Of a stretch of 64,000 nt of DNA, positions 23,914 through 34,792 are shown piece after piece. The notes beneath the pieces were generated by a model that worked only from the letters and a program-made list of their open reading frames with translations, ran no database searches and was not told where the DNA came from. Position 1 is the stretch's first letter, and every line of letters begins with the position of its first letter. A program made the translations under genes and the position numbers. The stretch is taken from assembly GCF_003576645.1 (NCBI RefSeq), contig NC_044930.1, forward strand, positions 1,322,022 through 1,386,021, given 5' to 3'. The stretch is from Ipomoea triloba. Lineage: Eukaryota; Streptophyta; Magnoliopsida; Solanales; Convolvulaceae.

Positions 23914-25015
23914 CATGACATGGTCAATTGGTCATACTCTGAACTTACAAGAATAAATGAATTTGAACTTATAGTTTGTTACTTATCTTCTTTGTAATCT
24001 TGATGCATACACTTCATTGATGAAGTGTTCATTTTGGCTAGTGTTTTTATGTCTTTTTTTTAAAGTGTTCTGAATTTTAAGTGGTCTTTATTTTTTGAGT
24101 CTTTTCCATAATAACGTGTGCTGGAATCCATTAAAGTGTAAAGTTCTATTTGATTCCTATTCAAAATATTTTGAGAAACCTATAAATCATGAAATTGAGT
24201 GGAATTCTTTGCTTTAGGGTGTTGACCCATAGAGACATGGCTCATGCTTTATCACCATAAAGAGTCCCAATCACTTTAATCCATAAAAGCCCAACTGCAA
24301 GAAAGAGAAAAAGAAGCTAAGCTGCTTTTGAAAATTGCAACCCTTGTGAGAGAATTATGATGGATGACACACCTTGTCCCCTCAAGATTGACATTGCTAC
24401 CAATCACCCCACCAAGGTCAAATTCATTCTTACACTTCCAACTATATAAAGCCTAATATTAAGCCAATCACCCCCAAAACGTTTTTGTCTATCTCTATTT
24501 ACTCCTATTATTAACATCACAATTTACTATTCATATTGATAATAAATACCCCAACTATCAATCAGTATCCAAGTGTACAAGGTAAATTCCTGCCCTAGTC
24601 GACAAACGATCACAAACAAGTAAACCAGCTTAAATTCTCTATAATTGACCTGTTTAAACTAAGAAGACAAATAAATCACTCCTATTCAGAGCTGAACTTA
24701 AAACTTTATAGTTATCAGGTGCACTTACATTTTCTTCTTACATTTTCTTCTCATACATTGTGAACCTATCTCTCATGTCATCATCAAGAGCTTTGTAAAG
24801 CAACTAAGAGCAGTGACTTTGTGTACATTACTTTCCCAACCACTGAACATTATAAAAATAAGAGAGGTCACCATCAACTTTGGCCTCTTCCATGAACCTC
24901 ACTTCTCCATCTTCTTGGCTGCCTTCATATTTTTCAAAGCAGCAGTGGCAGTATAGCATTACATGCTAGTTTAATTTGCTACTGCAACATCAAATCAGGA
25001 ACCCAAAAAAAAAAG
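23914..25015. other. Spacer upstream of the glutaredoxin-like gene
   Basis: First about 200 bp match the 3' UTR of the intact ML gene. The rest is single-copy looking; the part near 24840-25015 should hold the promoter and 5' UTR of the next gene. No further gene is seen. Confidence 0.5.
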
Positions 25016-25762
25016 ATGATGAAGAGCTTGAGAGGAAGATTTCTGAGCAAATACAAATCCCTCCCAACAATGGCTTCTCTGAAACAAACCTTTCTCCCTC
25101 CCCTAAACCTCCCAACACTCCACGAATCCTTCGACAACAACAACAACATCGTCCTCTCCGAGGTTACTAAGGATGTTTTCCAGGAAGAATTTCAAGAATT
25201 GGGTTCCAGAAAGACTAAACCTTTATGCGAAGAAACTCAAGAAACCCAGAAAGAAGATGAAGAATCCCCAATGTTCCCGGAGTTTGAAGAGAAATGTCCG
25301 CCGGGAGGAAAAGAATCGGTGGTGCTCTACACGACAAGCCTACGAGGAATCAACAAAACCTTCGAGGACTGCAAAAGAATCCGGTTTTTACTCGACAGCT
25401 TTAAGGTTGTTTACCAGGAGAGAGACGTGTCAATGCACCTGGAATACAGGGAGGAGCTCTGGAACATTCTAGGCGGCGGCAGAGTCATCCCTCCGAGGTT
25501 GTTCATCAAAGGCAGGCTCATCGGCGGCGCGGACGAGGTTGTCGGATTGCACGAGAGAGGAGCTTTGAAAACACTCCTTAAAGGCATCCCTTTGGTCCCT
25601 TCTGTTTCTCCCTGTAAAGGGTGTTTGGGAATGCGATTTGTTCTCTGCTTAAAATGCCATGGAAGCTGCAAGATTTCTGTAGAAGATAAAATGGATGATG
25701 TTCCTGTTAGATGCCCAGATTGCAATGAAAATGGATTGATCAAATGCCCTCTTTGCAACTAG
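25016..25762 (+). CDS. Glutaredoxin-like protein with C-terminal CxxC zinc-binding region (At5g39865/At3g28850 type)
   Basis: Intronless 248-residue protein. A low-complexity N-terminus (residues 1-95) precedes a glutaredoxin-like fold (about 100-190: VVLYTTSLRGINKTFEDCK, VVYQERDVSMH, IPPRLFIKGRLIGGADEV). The usual CPYC/CxxS active site is absent; Leu-Arg-Gly takes its place after YTTS, so thiol oxidoreductase activity is doubtful. The C-terminal part has four CxxC pairs: Cys200/203, Cys211/214, Cys233/236 and Cys244/247, as in DnaJ-type zinc fingers. This plant-specific family is described as glutaredoxin-like with unknown function. Two ATGs lie in tandem (25016, 25019); I use the first. Confidence 0.9.
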   Translation: MMKSLRGRFLSKYKSLPTMASLKQTFLPPLNLPTLHESFDNNNNIVLSEVTKDVFQEEFQELGSRKTKPLCEETQETQKEDEESPMFPEFEEKCPPGGKESVVLYTTSLRGINKTFEDCKRIRFLLDSFKVVYQERDVSMHLEYREELWNILGGGRVIPPRLFIKGRLIGGADEVVGLHERGALKTLLKGIPLVPSVSPCKGCLGMRFVLCLKCHGSCKISVEDKMDDVPVRCPDCNENGLIKCPLCN

Positions 25763-27187
25763 TACTACTATTCCTCATCTCTCTCTTCTTAATCTTGTAA
25801 ATAGTTTTTTTTTCTTTTCCTATTAGTATTTCTGACTTCTTGTACTATGTTTCATGGGTATTAATCTAGTATTTCTGACTTCCTGTTTTATGTTTTATAA
25901 AATACTGACTTCCTGTTTTATGTTTTACAAAACACTAGAATCTGATTTTGTACTACAATTGTTTGTCGCTATGGTGTTTTCTTGAAGAGTTCTATTACAT
26001 GTACTATCAAATCTTATTCCCTAAATTGCACTGATAAGCTACTTTTTTCATGTGAGCCCTATTGCAACTTTTGTGTGTGGGAGTAAAAGTTGGGAATAGA
26101 CATAATATTATACTTTCTTGATTCTTGAAACTTGTAGAACATACCTGTCTGAATACTTAAACGACTCAATTAGATTTCGATAATTAATGAATATTTTGAT
26201 TTGTACCGTCTAAACTTTGAAAATTAATGAATATTTTGATTTATACTGTTTAAACTTTGATTTACAAGAAAGTCTAGATACTACTACTATCTATGAATAT
26301 GTATCCACTTAAATTGTGATCCAAGCCAACAAAGGACTATAAACTAGTCTATATAAATAATAACTAATCAGTTCAAACTAGGAAGATAAGATTAAATTGG
26401 CTGGAAATAAACCCCAATATAATGCCTAAACTATTACCAGTCCCAAGAATAACCTAATATTGTACTCTACCAAACTACATAATGCCTTGTTTGACTATTG
26501 GCGGATCAACCATTTTCAGCTCAAAACGCTGAAAAACTTGTTTGGTTAATGGCGGTTTGGAGTAGCGAATTTGCTCCAAACCCAAATCGCCAAGTTGCAA
26601 AACGCTGCAAATAGCAGAAATAAGTCTATTCTTACTGATCCCGAGATGATGATCATGTAATATTTTTTAACATTATTGGGCTGGAGATGAAGAATGGGCT
26701 TGGCCCAGTAAGTTTGACTTCTTACCTACATGAAACTGTCCAACATCTTATTCTTTTGAACAGACAAATTAGTAGAATGATGATTAACATACAGGTCAAC
26801 ATAGTCAAATTCACTTTGTTCTGTTGCCAACCAGTTGTTGCACTCATCTTTTTGACTAAGTACACACCTAAAGAAACTCAACTCCATTTTCCCATCATTT
26901 CATACATACCCTATTTCTTCCCCTTCTCATTCTGTCACCAAATTATGTTTCCAATCACCTTTTTATTTATTAAAATTTTTGTTGCTTTGTGAGATCATTG
27001 GGTGTAAAGAACAGTTGTTAGATATATTTATTGATTCAAGAAAGGAGGTTAGAAACTGATGTACACTTTTGACATTATACCTTCAACAAGGTAAGCCAAA
27101 CTCTAGCTATGAATGTTGCTGCAGACACAAAGGGATGGATAAGAAGAACTAATCTAATGAACCTCAAAGACATTTACATTCAAATAT
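25763..27187. other. Spacer between the glutaredoxin-like and NT-C2 genes
   Basis: The 3' side of the glutaredoxin-like gene has two short direct repeats: a unit of about 30 bp repeated at 25879-25938 (CTTCCTGTTTTATGTTTTA) and a unit of about 40 bp at about 26180-26262 (TTAATGAATATTTTGATTT). At about 26490-26600 there is a stretch rich in TTGGCGG and AAACGCT motifs with inverted pieces, possibly a worn MITE. No gene is supported; the plus-strand ORFs at the right end are antisense to the next gene. Confidence 0.45.
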
Positions 27188-30159
27188 TTATGTTGCAGCG
27201 TCTTCAGTTAATGCAAATTCAACGGGTTGTTGCGATGCAGCTTCTACTGCCGGAGTTTCAGAATGGCCGGAAGTTGCTGCTTCGATTGCCGGAGTTAGGG
27301 GTGCGGGCTGAGAACGGGTATAGTGAAACTCGATCTGAAGCCGGTGATGAAGAGGCACCGATGTTACCAGACCTCTCTTCATATCTGCCTGAAGTTCTCT
27401 AATCGGGATGGCAGCCAAGAAGTCCTTTATGTAGCGTTTGCACGACTCTTTTCCTCGACAGATGACTTCGTTCTGCTCGGTTTTCGCTGGTTCCTCGAGC
27501 CCTGAGACCGCCATTTGAGCGTCTGAAGAAGCCTCATCTGAATTGGACGGGGGAGCATTAGCATTAGCGTTCTTTGGTTCTGCAGCGGGAGAAACAATCT
27601 GCAGCTGGTTTTCGTCTGATGATTGTGCAGCCTCCTCGGGGAGTTTATAGACGGATGTGTCCTTGTCAAACTTTAGTATGTAAGCGTAGTTACAGCCTTC
27701 GTAGAGTCGCTCGCCTAAGGTGTCGATGATGTAGTAAGCTTCGGGTTCGATTTTGAGGACGAAAAAGTGGTCATTCCAGCTGACAATGTAGACTTGGGGT
27801 TCATCGCTATTCGCACAATCCATCTCAGCACGGCTGATCTCGTCCCAGATACTGTCAAACGACATGGCGCCATGCAAGAAATCGAATCTTCCCTCGTCTA
27901 TCCCATCGGGGTGGAAAAATCCAATGAAGGATTTCGATGGAACTACAGAGATCGATCGGATTTTGGCTTGGAGGACAGTCTCCAAGTCGAAGTGCTTATC
28001 AGGGAACCTTTCCCGGTAAGTTTCATTCTGACACAGATTCCTCCACTCTAGAGAGCCTTCTCGAATCAAGCTATCGAACTGCGACTTAACAGGCATCAGA
28101 TCGCAATTGGTTTGTAACCAATCGGCAATAACAGCAACGAGCGCTGTACATGCACTTTCCCCGGCTGCTTGCTCACTTCGCTGATCAATCGAAGCAAAAA
28201 AGACCTGCGTTTGAAGCATCATATGCCCATCCCGGCTCGTAATATCTTTCTGTTCCCAGCATCCAACAGCAAAACTATCATCACAAAACCCCGATAACGA
28301 AGATTGATTTGCAATAGTGTCTTCCCCCACTGTCTGCCACTGCAAAATACGTTAATGTCACCCATTAACAGACTTGGAAGAGCACAATGGCCCGGGCTAA
28401 ATATAACGCCATTACCAATTGAGTCTTTAAGTGCCTCGTAAAAACAAGCTCGACAATTTGACAAAAATTTATGCATCTAACATGTTCAATCTCATGAAAA
28501 AAAAAAAAAAGAGTTGTGCATCAGAAATTAGCAGAGCTGGAAATAAATGTCGGTTCAATTAACCTAATTCAGTAAGAAAAGGCAACAGATATCGAAGATC
28601 CTTACCCCAAACGAAATAGATTCATCAGAACTGAGCTGGCGACGATCATAGTCAATGTCATCTCCACCGTCTTCCCAATAATTCTTCTTCAACAATGGCT
28701 CACCCTTACCCTTAGGAGATCTGAAGCTCAGCTTCCTCTTCCTCCAAGGTAAAATACTACGTTTCGAGTTTTGCAAAATTACGGGCACAGGAGCTTCGGA
28801 GTTCCAATCATCCGCATTTGAGCAGCCAACATCCGACCTGCGGTTGCTATAGTAAACCAAATCCTCGTCCTGAGCACTGATCCTCGTATTGGAATAAAAC
28901 AATGCCCCCGCAAAATTAGCATAGGCCAATGTACCATAACTAAATGACTTCCTAACCGGAGAATCTCCCTTTCCTTCGTCCAATTCCCCTCCATCAAGCC
29001 CGTCAAGTGACTCAGTGTCAAAAGGATAAGCGTAATCGCCCTCCTCACTCCTCGACCACCTGCAATCGCTGCTATCTTCCTCCCGACAAGGCTTTTTCGC
29101 TCTCCTCACAGATACATAATCCGTGAAAATCTTTACCTTTCTGAGACCAGCTTTAAGGGCAGAAAGTTCGTCTTTCTCTGATGTTTCCCCCGGTCTAGGC
29201 GAGGATAGCACCGACGTAATTGGCTTCTGAACCAACTCACCCGCCTCTTGTGCAGCCATTACTTCCAATAAACTGAGACATATCTGCAAGAAAACTCAAG
29301 GCAGAGATTTAGATACACCACAAACAACACTTTTCTTTCTATCGAAACAACTGTGCTACAAGACTATTACATACACAAAGGGCGGGGCGAGTCTCTGATC
29401 CACTCCCGGAAACCGCTAGGGGAATGTTCAAGCTAAACTCTTTCTCTTCTGCCTTGGCAGCAAATTCAGCAAGGTTTAAGACTGCTGTTCCAACAGTATG
29501 AACCTTATTCTTAGCTCCTTGATTTGACACCTTAAGAAATAAGAACAGACAGAAACCAAAGAAATCTCAGCAAAAACAAAACAATATGCAAAACCCATAA
29601 CACTAATTGTTTTCATCTAGCAAATGTGGACAAATCTGAACAACTAAAAAGCTTACAACTTTACTGCATTCCAAAACACCCCACAGTCCCTAAGTCAATT
29701 AATTTCTCCAATTTCCCCATTTTTCAGATCAGATTAAACATTATTCTTCAATTACTCCACTAAGATAAGTGAAACCATAAAAATAAAAAATTTCCAAGAA
29801 AAAAAAAATTAGCTCACATTGAAAAACACAGTGAAGCTGATCTCCCAGGGATGAAAAGAATTGTCTCTGCCAGTGAGATTGCAGACATTCTGGAAAGCCT
29901 CATCCCACTCCACCAAAACGGCGCCGTCTGGCCCATTCTTGACCCCTTCTTCTTTAGTGCAATTCCTCTTCACCGTTCTCCTAAACGAGCTCAACGCAAC
30001 CCTGGGCGGCCCTTTCCACCCGATCTCCACCGAAGCGCCGCCGCTCAACCAATCATCTCCGCCGCCAAGATTCTCGAGGCGCCGCACCACCAGCCTCACC
30101 TCCAATTTCTTGGAAATTAACGGCGGCCATGGACGCCACTTCATCATCTTCGCCACCAT
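27188..30159 (-). CDS. NT-C2 (EEIG1/EHBP1 N-terminal) domain protein
   Basis: Plant-specific protein of the At3g11760/At2g25460 kind, with an N-terminal NT-type C2 domain thought to bind membranes; no biochemical role is established. Four exons on the minus strand (30159-29818, 29530-29375, 29283-28606, 28339-27188) join in phase 0 at every border and give 775 residues. Residues 1-166 form the NT-C2 domain (KMMKWRPWPPL, KKLEVRLVVRRLENLG, WEISFTVFFN, GTAVLNLAEFA). A Ser/Asp-rich charged middle (about 190-390) follows. The C-terminal region (about 400-600) has GHMMLQTQVFFASIDQRSEQ, LVAVIADWLQTN and YIIDTLGERLYEGC, which are conserved in this family. An Ala/Pro/Glu-rich stretch and a tail rich in AATSG and AVEAAS close the protein. 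No disruption was seen. Confidence 0.88.
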
Positions 30160-30419
30160 TTATATATATAATCAAATAAAGTTGAGATTTTTAGTGGGTT
30201 TTTTCACTTTTTCTCCTGCGCTTTCTGGGCAATGGGTTGGGTATAGGATTTTGGGAATTAAGTTTGTGGGTTTTGAGATTTTCCCATCTCACGGCGAGTC
30301 CAGTGGGGAGAAGAATATGCCGTTACGTTTGGGTGATTTTTGAAGATCTGTAACATGGGGGTTGCGTATTCATATACAGTGAGACCAGCACAAATCTCGG
30401 GAGATTATGTTCAAGGTTA
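30160..30419. other. Upstream region of the NT-C2 gene
   Basis: Probable promoter and 5' UTR for the minus-strand NT-C2 gene; a TATATATATA stretch lies at about 30161-30171, right before the ATG. Nothing else is supported. Confidence 0.4.
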
Positions 30420-31560
30420 GATACTAGTTAAGGATGAGTAATTCACTCTCCCCCACACAATTACATTTTTTACTTTTTAGATTATTAAGGGAATCGTTAA
30501 AATGAACAGAAAGATTCAATCAGATCAAATAATAATATCTGTTAAATCTTTGATGATAAATAATCAGATAATTACATGATCATATTAATATACTAATTAA
30601 GGATGAGATTTGTTACAGTTTTATGATATTCACTCCTGACCACATACACAATTACATTTTTTTACTTTCAAATTATTAAGGAAGTCGTGAAAATGGATAG
30701 AGTAATTTAACTAGAGAATATCTGTTAGTTGAATCTTTGAGAATAAATAATCAGATAATGTAATTATATTATGGAAAATGCTATTGGAATTTGGAAGTAA
30801 GCTAGTACTAGTTAAGGATGAGTATAATAATACTTCTCACATTGACACTCGCTCACACAATTACATTTTGCTTTTAGATTATTAAAGGAATCGTTAAAAT
30901 GGATAGAAAGATTCAAACAGATAATAATAAATGTTAAATCTTTGACATAAATAATCAAATAATTACATGATCATAGTAATATACTAATTAAGGATGGGAG
31001 TTATTATATATACATGATCATAGTAATATACTAATTAAGGATGAGAGTTATTATAATTTTCTAACATTCACCCTCACAACATACACACTTTTTTTTTTTA
31101 GATTATTAAGGAAATCGTTAAAATGGATAGAGTAATTCAAGTAGAGAATATCTGCTTAAATCTTTGAGGATAAATAATGAGATAATGTAATTACATTATG
31201 AAAAATGCTATTGGAATTGAAGTAAGTTAGTACTAGTTAAGGATAAGATTTATTATAGTTTTCTAACATTCGTTCTTGACTACGTTACATTTTATTTTTT
31301 TTTACTTTTAGATTATTAAGAAAATCATTGAAATCAATAGAGCAATTCAAGTAGAGAATATCTGCTAAATCTTTGAGGATAAATAATCAGATAATGTAAT
31401 TACATTATAAAAAATACTATTGGAAGTAAGATAGTACTCCGTACTAGTTAAGGATGAGATTTATTATAGTTATCAAAATTCACTCTTGGCCGTATAATTA
31501 GATTTTCACTTTTACATTATATATTAATAAAATAGTTAAAATGGATAGAGAGTTTATTAA
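30420..31560. repeat. Degenerate tandem array, about seven units of 170-230 bp
   Basis: The same ordered set of motifs recurs about every 200 bp. It starts with TAGTTAAGGATGAG, then CACTC-CACAATTACATTTT, TTTTAGATTATTAAGGAAATCG, TAAAATGGATAGA, and CTGTTAAATCTTTGA-GATAAATAATCAGATAAT. Units start near 30425, 30597, 30815, 30985, 31030, 31230 and 31445. They have diverged by substitutions and indels, and some are truncated. I do not recognise it as a known satellite. Confidence 0.8.
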
Positions 31561-34500
31561 TTCAATGTATGTTGTAGAAAGTTATATTTTACTCTAAAAT
31601 GTACCCTCTCTACCGTGAGTAACAAATATATGTTCTCTACCATGAGTAATAAATATTGAACAATTACTTTAAGGTTAACTACAAGTAACAGAGTTTATAA
31701 TACTCAAAAAAATTCAGGAATTCTAAAACATTTTTAAAAAATTGTTAATTTAACATCCGAACATTTTTTTTTTGTTTTTTTTTTTCATTATGAAGTTCAC
31801 CTCAAAACGTTTTGGGAGAGTTTTGGGTCAAAAAGCTTAGCTTGGAGACTTATTGACACTTGAATAGCACTCAAAATGCAATAAATAAAGTTGACTTACC
31901 TAAGTTCTCATCAGTCGCAACTAATAACAACCTGACATAAAGTTTCTTTATTTCTTTCTGTTATGTCTTTGTTGACTTTTGATAGAGATGAGTTAAATTC
32001 GACAGCGGTTGTGCTTTCTGGCCTCAATAAATCAAGTTCCAAATGTGACTAAGTAAGTGAAACATTATTCTTATATTTAAAGGTTATGAATTTGATTCTT
32101 GTCAATATATTTTTGGTCAAACTTGTCATATATACATGATATCTCTAACGAAATTTACCTTTCTTACATGATTTACACAGTGCACACTTTTGAATAAGTA
32201 GCTTCGAGTTTTAATTGTCATTAACAAAAATCTTATTGATCTTCAAGGTATAAGTCTTATTGACTTGCTTCCAGTAACATGGTTGAGGTTTGATTTCGAC
32301 CATAAACATTGAGGGTTTGAATTAGGCTTCATGTGTATAAAAATGTGCAGTTTGGTGCTTTGGCTCGGTTCCTTTTCATAATTAAGCTTAGGGGTGGTTC
32401 ATAAATTTAGAATATAGTCTGAATTATCGAGAAGTTTCGATTATTAAAATAAAAATTAATAATTATTATCCACTATGCTATTTGAGTGGTAAAAAGAATT
32501 TACCAAGTAAGTAATTAATAATGGAAGAAGCACTAAGTTACATGTGTAACACATGGCGTTGCCACCAAATGGTATCGCTTACAAGTGTGGGGTTTGAGTG
32601 GGGATTATTATCATCAAAGAGTTATAATTACACTACACGTATTTATATTATATTAATAGATAAAATTATTTATAATGTGAATTTTATGAAGTTATATGTT
32701 GTGTTTTGTTGGCAAATTAAATACAACGTGCATTTTATTTATGTTTACAATTACATTGTAATGTACAACACCACAGCGCACAACTTATCACCAAGAATTA
32801 ATGTGAAAAATGCCTCAACCCTTTGGCTCATACCTAAGAGCAACCTCAATAAAGAGTACAAAAAATTAAATCTAAGCTAATTTAACCTAAAATTATGAAA
32901 ATAATTAGTAGGAAATAGCTAGGGTTCGAGTAGTGTTCAGAACCCATGACAAATGATAGAAAATATGTTATTTATAGTCTGGGAGTCGCGCGTTAGTAAG
33001 TGCATAATTGTTCATATTTATACACTATACTTAGCTTTATTTTTCTTAAGTGTTATAATGGTGTTCAAAATGATCTTTTTTTATTCATTTGATCAATTAA
33101 CTAAGCATAATTCATCATCTTTGAGTAGAAGTCAATGATTTTAATTTGAAACATTTTAGATGCATTTGCATTCAGTCGGTCGCCTTTGAATGGACAGGGG
33201 TCACTAGTATTTGACATTGCTTGCAGAAAATTGGATGGACGCTCACAGAATCCTAGTTGACCTGCATCAACAAATTTTTGGACTTCAATATTTCAAAATA
33301 ACATGTTTATGAGTTTAATTACAACTTTTGAAAGTTCATAAGTTTAATTAACTTTTTGCGTAAAGTTTATGGAGTTCAATTGACTTTAAAAAGAAAAAAA
33401 ACTTGTGTGCACAAATTAATTACGAACTCATCGTACGTGTGCATGTCGCTTTCTGTGTTTTATCGTTGTCATGTGTTAGCACTTTACGAAAATGTTTTTG
33501 AATCATTTATTTATAATTCCACGCACAACCCCAAAAAAGACATTAACATTATAATATATAATTTAATACGGAGAAATAAATTAATAATACTCGTACTTCG
33601 AAACCATAAAGCTCAGAGCATGCTGTGCTTGTATGTATATGACTATATGGCGTTGTGCCTACGGAATTTAATAAAATAAAATAAAATAATTTAAACAAAT
33701 AACACCGACAGCCTGGCTATGGTTGTTCGTTGAGTTTAAGGTGCCTGTGAAAGCTTGACTTGCTATTTCTTTAATTCACCGCCACAGTGCTGTACAGTTG
33801 TGCGTTATGATTCTGTTTTGTTTTGTTTTGGGTTCATTTAAGGGTTTGTTAAGACAAAGAGTGCTTTACACAAGTCTAGGATGAAGCCAATTGAGTGAGT
33901 AGAATACGATTTTTGTATATGTAAATCACGTGTTTAATTATTATAAATATTCTTTTAATGAAACTCATGACGAGTATTCTTAGTGTAATTTACTTATCAT
34001 ATGTGATGTGTAGCCTATTACATAAATTTTATGTTTACTCATTACATATCTTTCGGTAGTGATTACATGCCGGGATTCTTTCGTCACCCAAAAGGAAATA
34101 GACTACTTTACACAAGTACGATGATCGAAGAAAAAGCATGAAATGTTTCATACACCTAATTCATACAAGCCCAAATTATTAACTTTCACACTTTTATTGG
34201 GCTTTAAAATTAAATGTCCAATGCTAGGCCCAGATTTGAGAGATTCAAATTGATTGTTTTTAAATTTAAAAAAGAAAATTAAAAAAATCCAACAATATCG
34301 ATAATTGAACATGTGATAAGGTTAGAGATACATATTAAAAAAAAAAAAAGTAATGCTATTTTTATACCATGGACCTAGGTCTACTTGTATTGTAGACTTT
34401 GATTAAAAAATAACCTCAGATTTTGTATTTGTATTTGACACATCTGTACCGTTTTTGTACGTGTAGTTATCATATTATGTGTCAGCAATTATCAAGTTAT

Positions 34501-34792
34501 TTGTTTACATGTATAAAAACCGTTAACGGTAGATGCTACACTTTAATAAAGATGGACAATTTAGATAAACTTTAAAAATTTTAATAAATCACCCTTCATC
34601 AAAACAAGAAAAGAAGCATGTGTGACAGATATATAACATTTCTTTAAAATGTAAGATGGATAATACAACGAATCAATCAAACACATTATTTAACATTATA
34701 TATAGTGCAATATTACCTTGCAAATTCCAAATAATTTAAACCAAACTCTCATTGTGGTGCATCATATCATGCATGCGTGCAATGCAAGCTTA
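31561..34792. other. AT-rich intergenic region left of the UGT pair
   Basis: About 3.2 kb without a supported gene. Several open frames exist here (for example 32521-32880 and 33356-33679), but they are very rich in Ile, Tyr and Asn, as random AT-rich DNA would give. A stretch near 34350-34560 shares TTTTGTATTTGTA and GTTAACGGT/ACCGTTAAC motifs with about 19920-20050, so it may be a worn repeat. Homology to the second UGT unit begins near 34680. Confidence 0.45.

Noticed and set aside
27109..28051. Several plus-strand ORFs (for example 27109-27402, 27767-28051)
   Set aside because: Antisense to the last exon of the NT-C2 gene; no family features.
32521..32880. 119-codon plus-strand ORF
   Set aside because: Composition (Ile, Tyr, Asn, Val) as expected from random AT-rich DNA; no homologous copy or motif.
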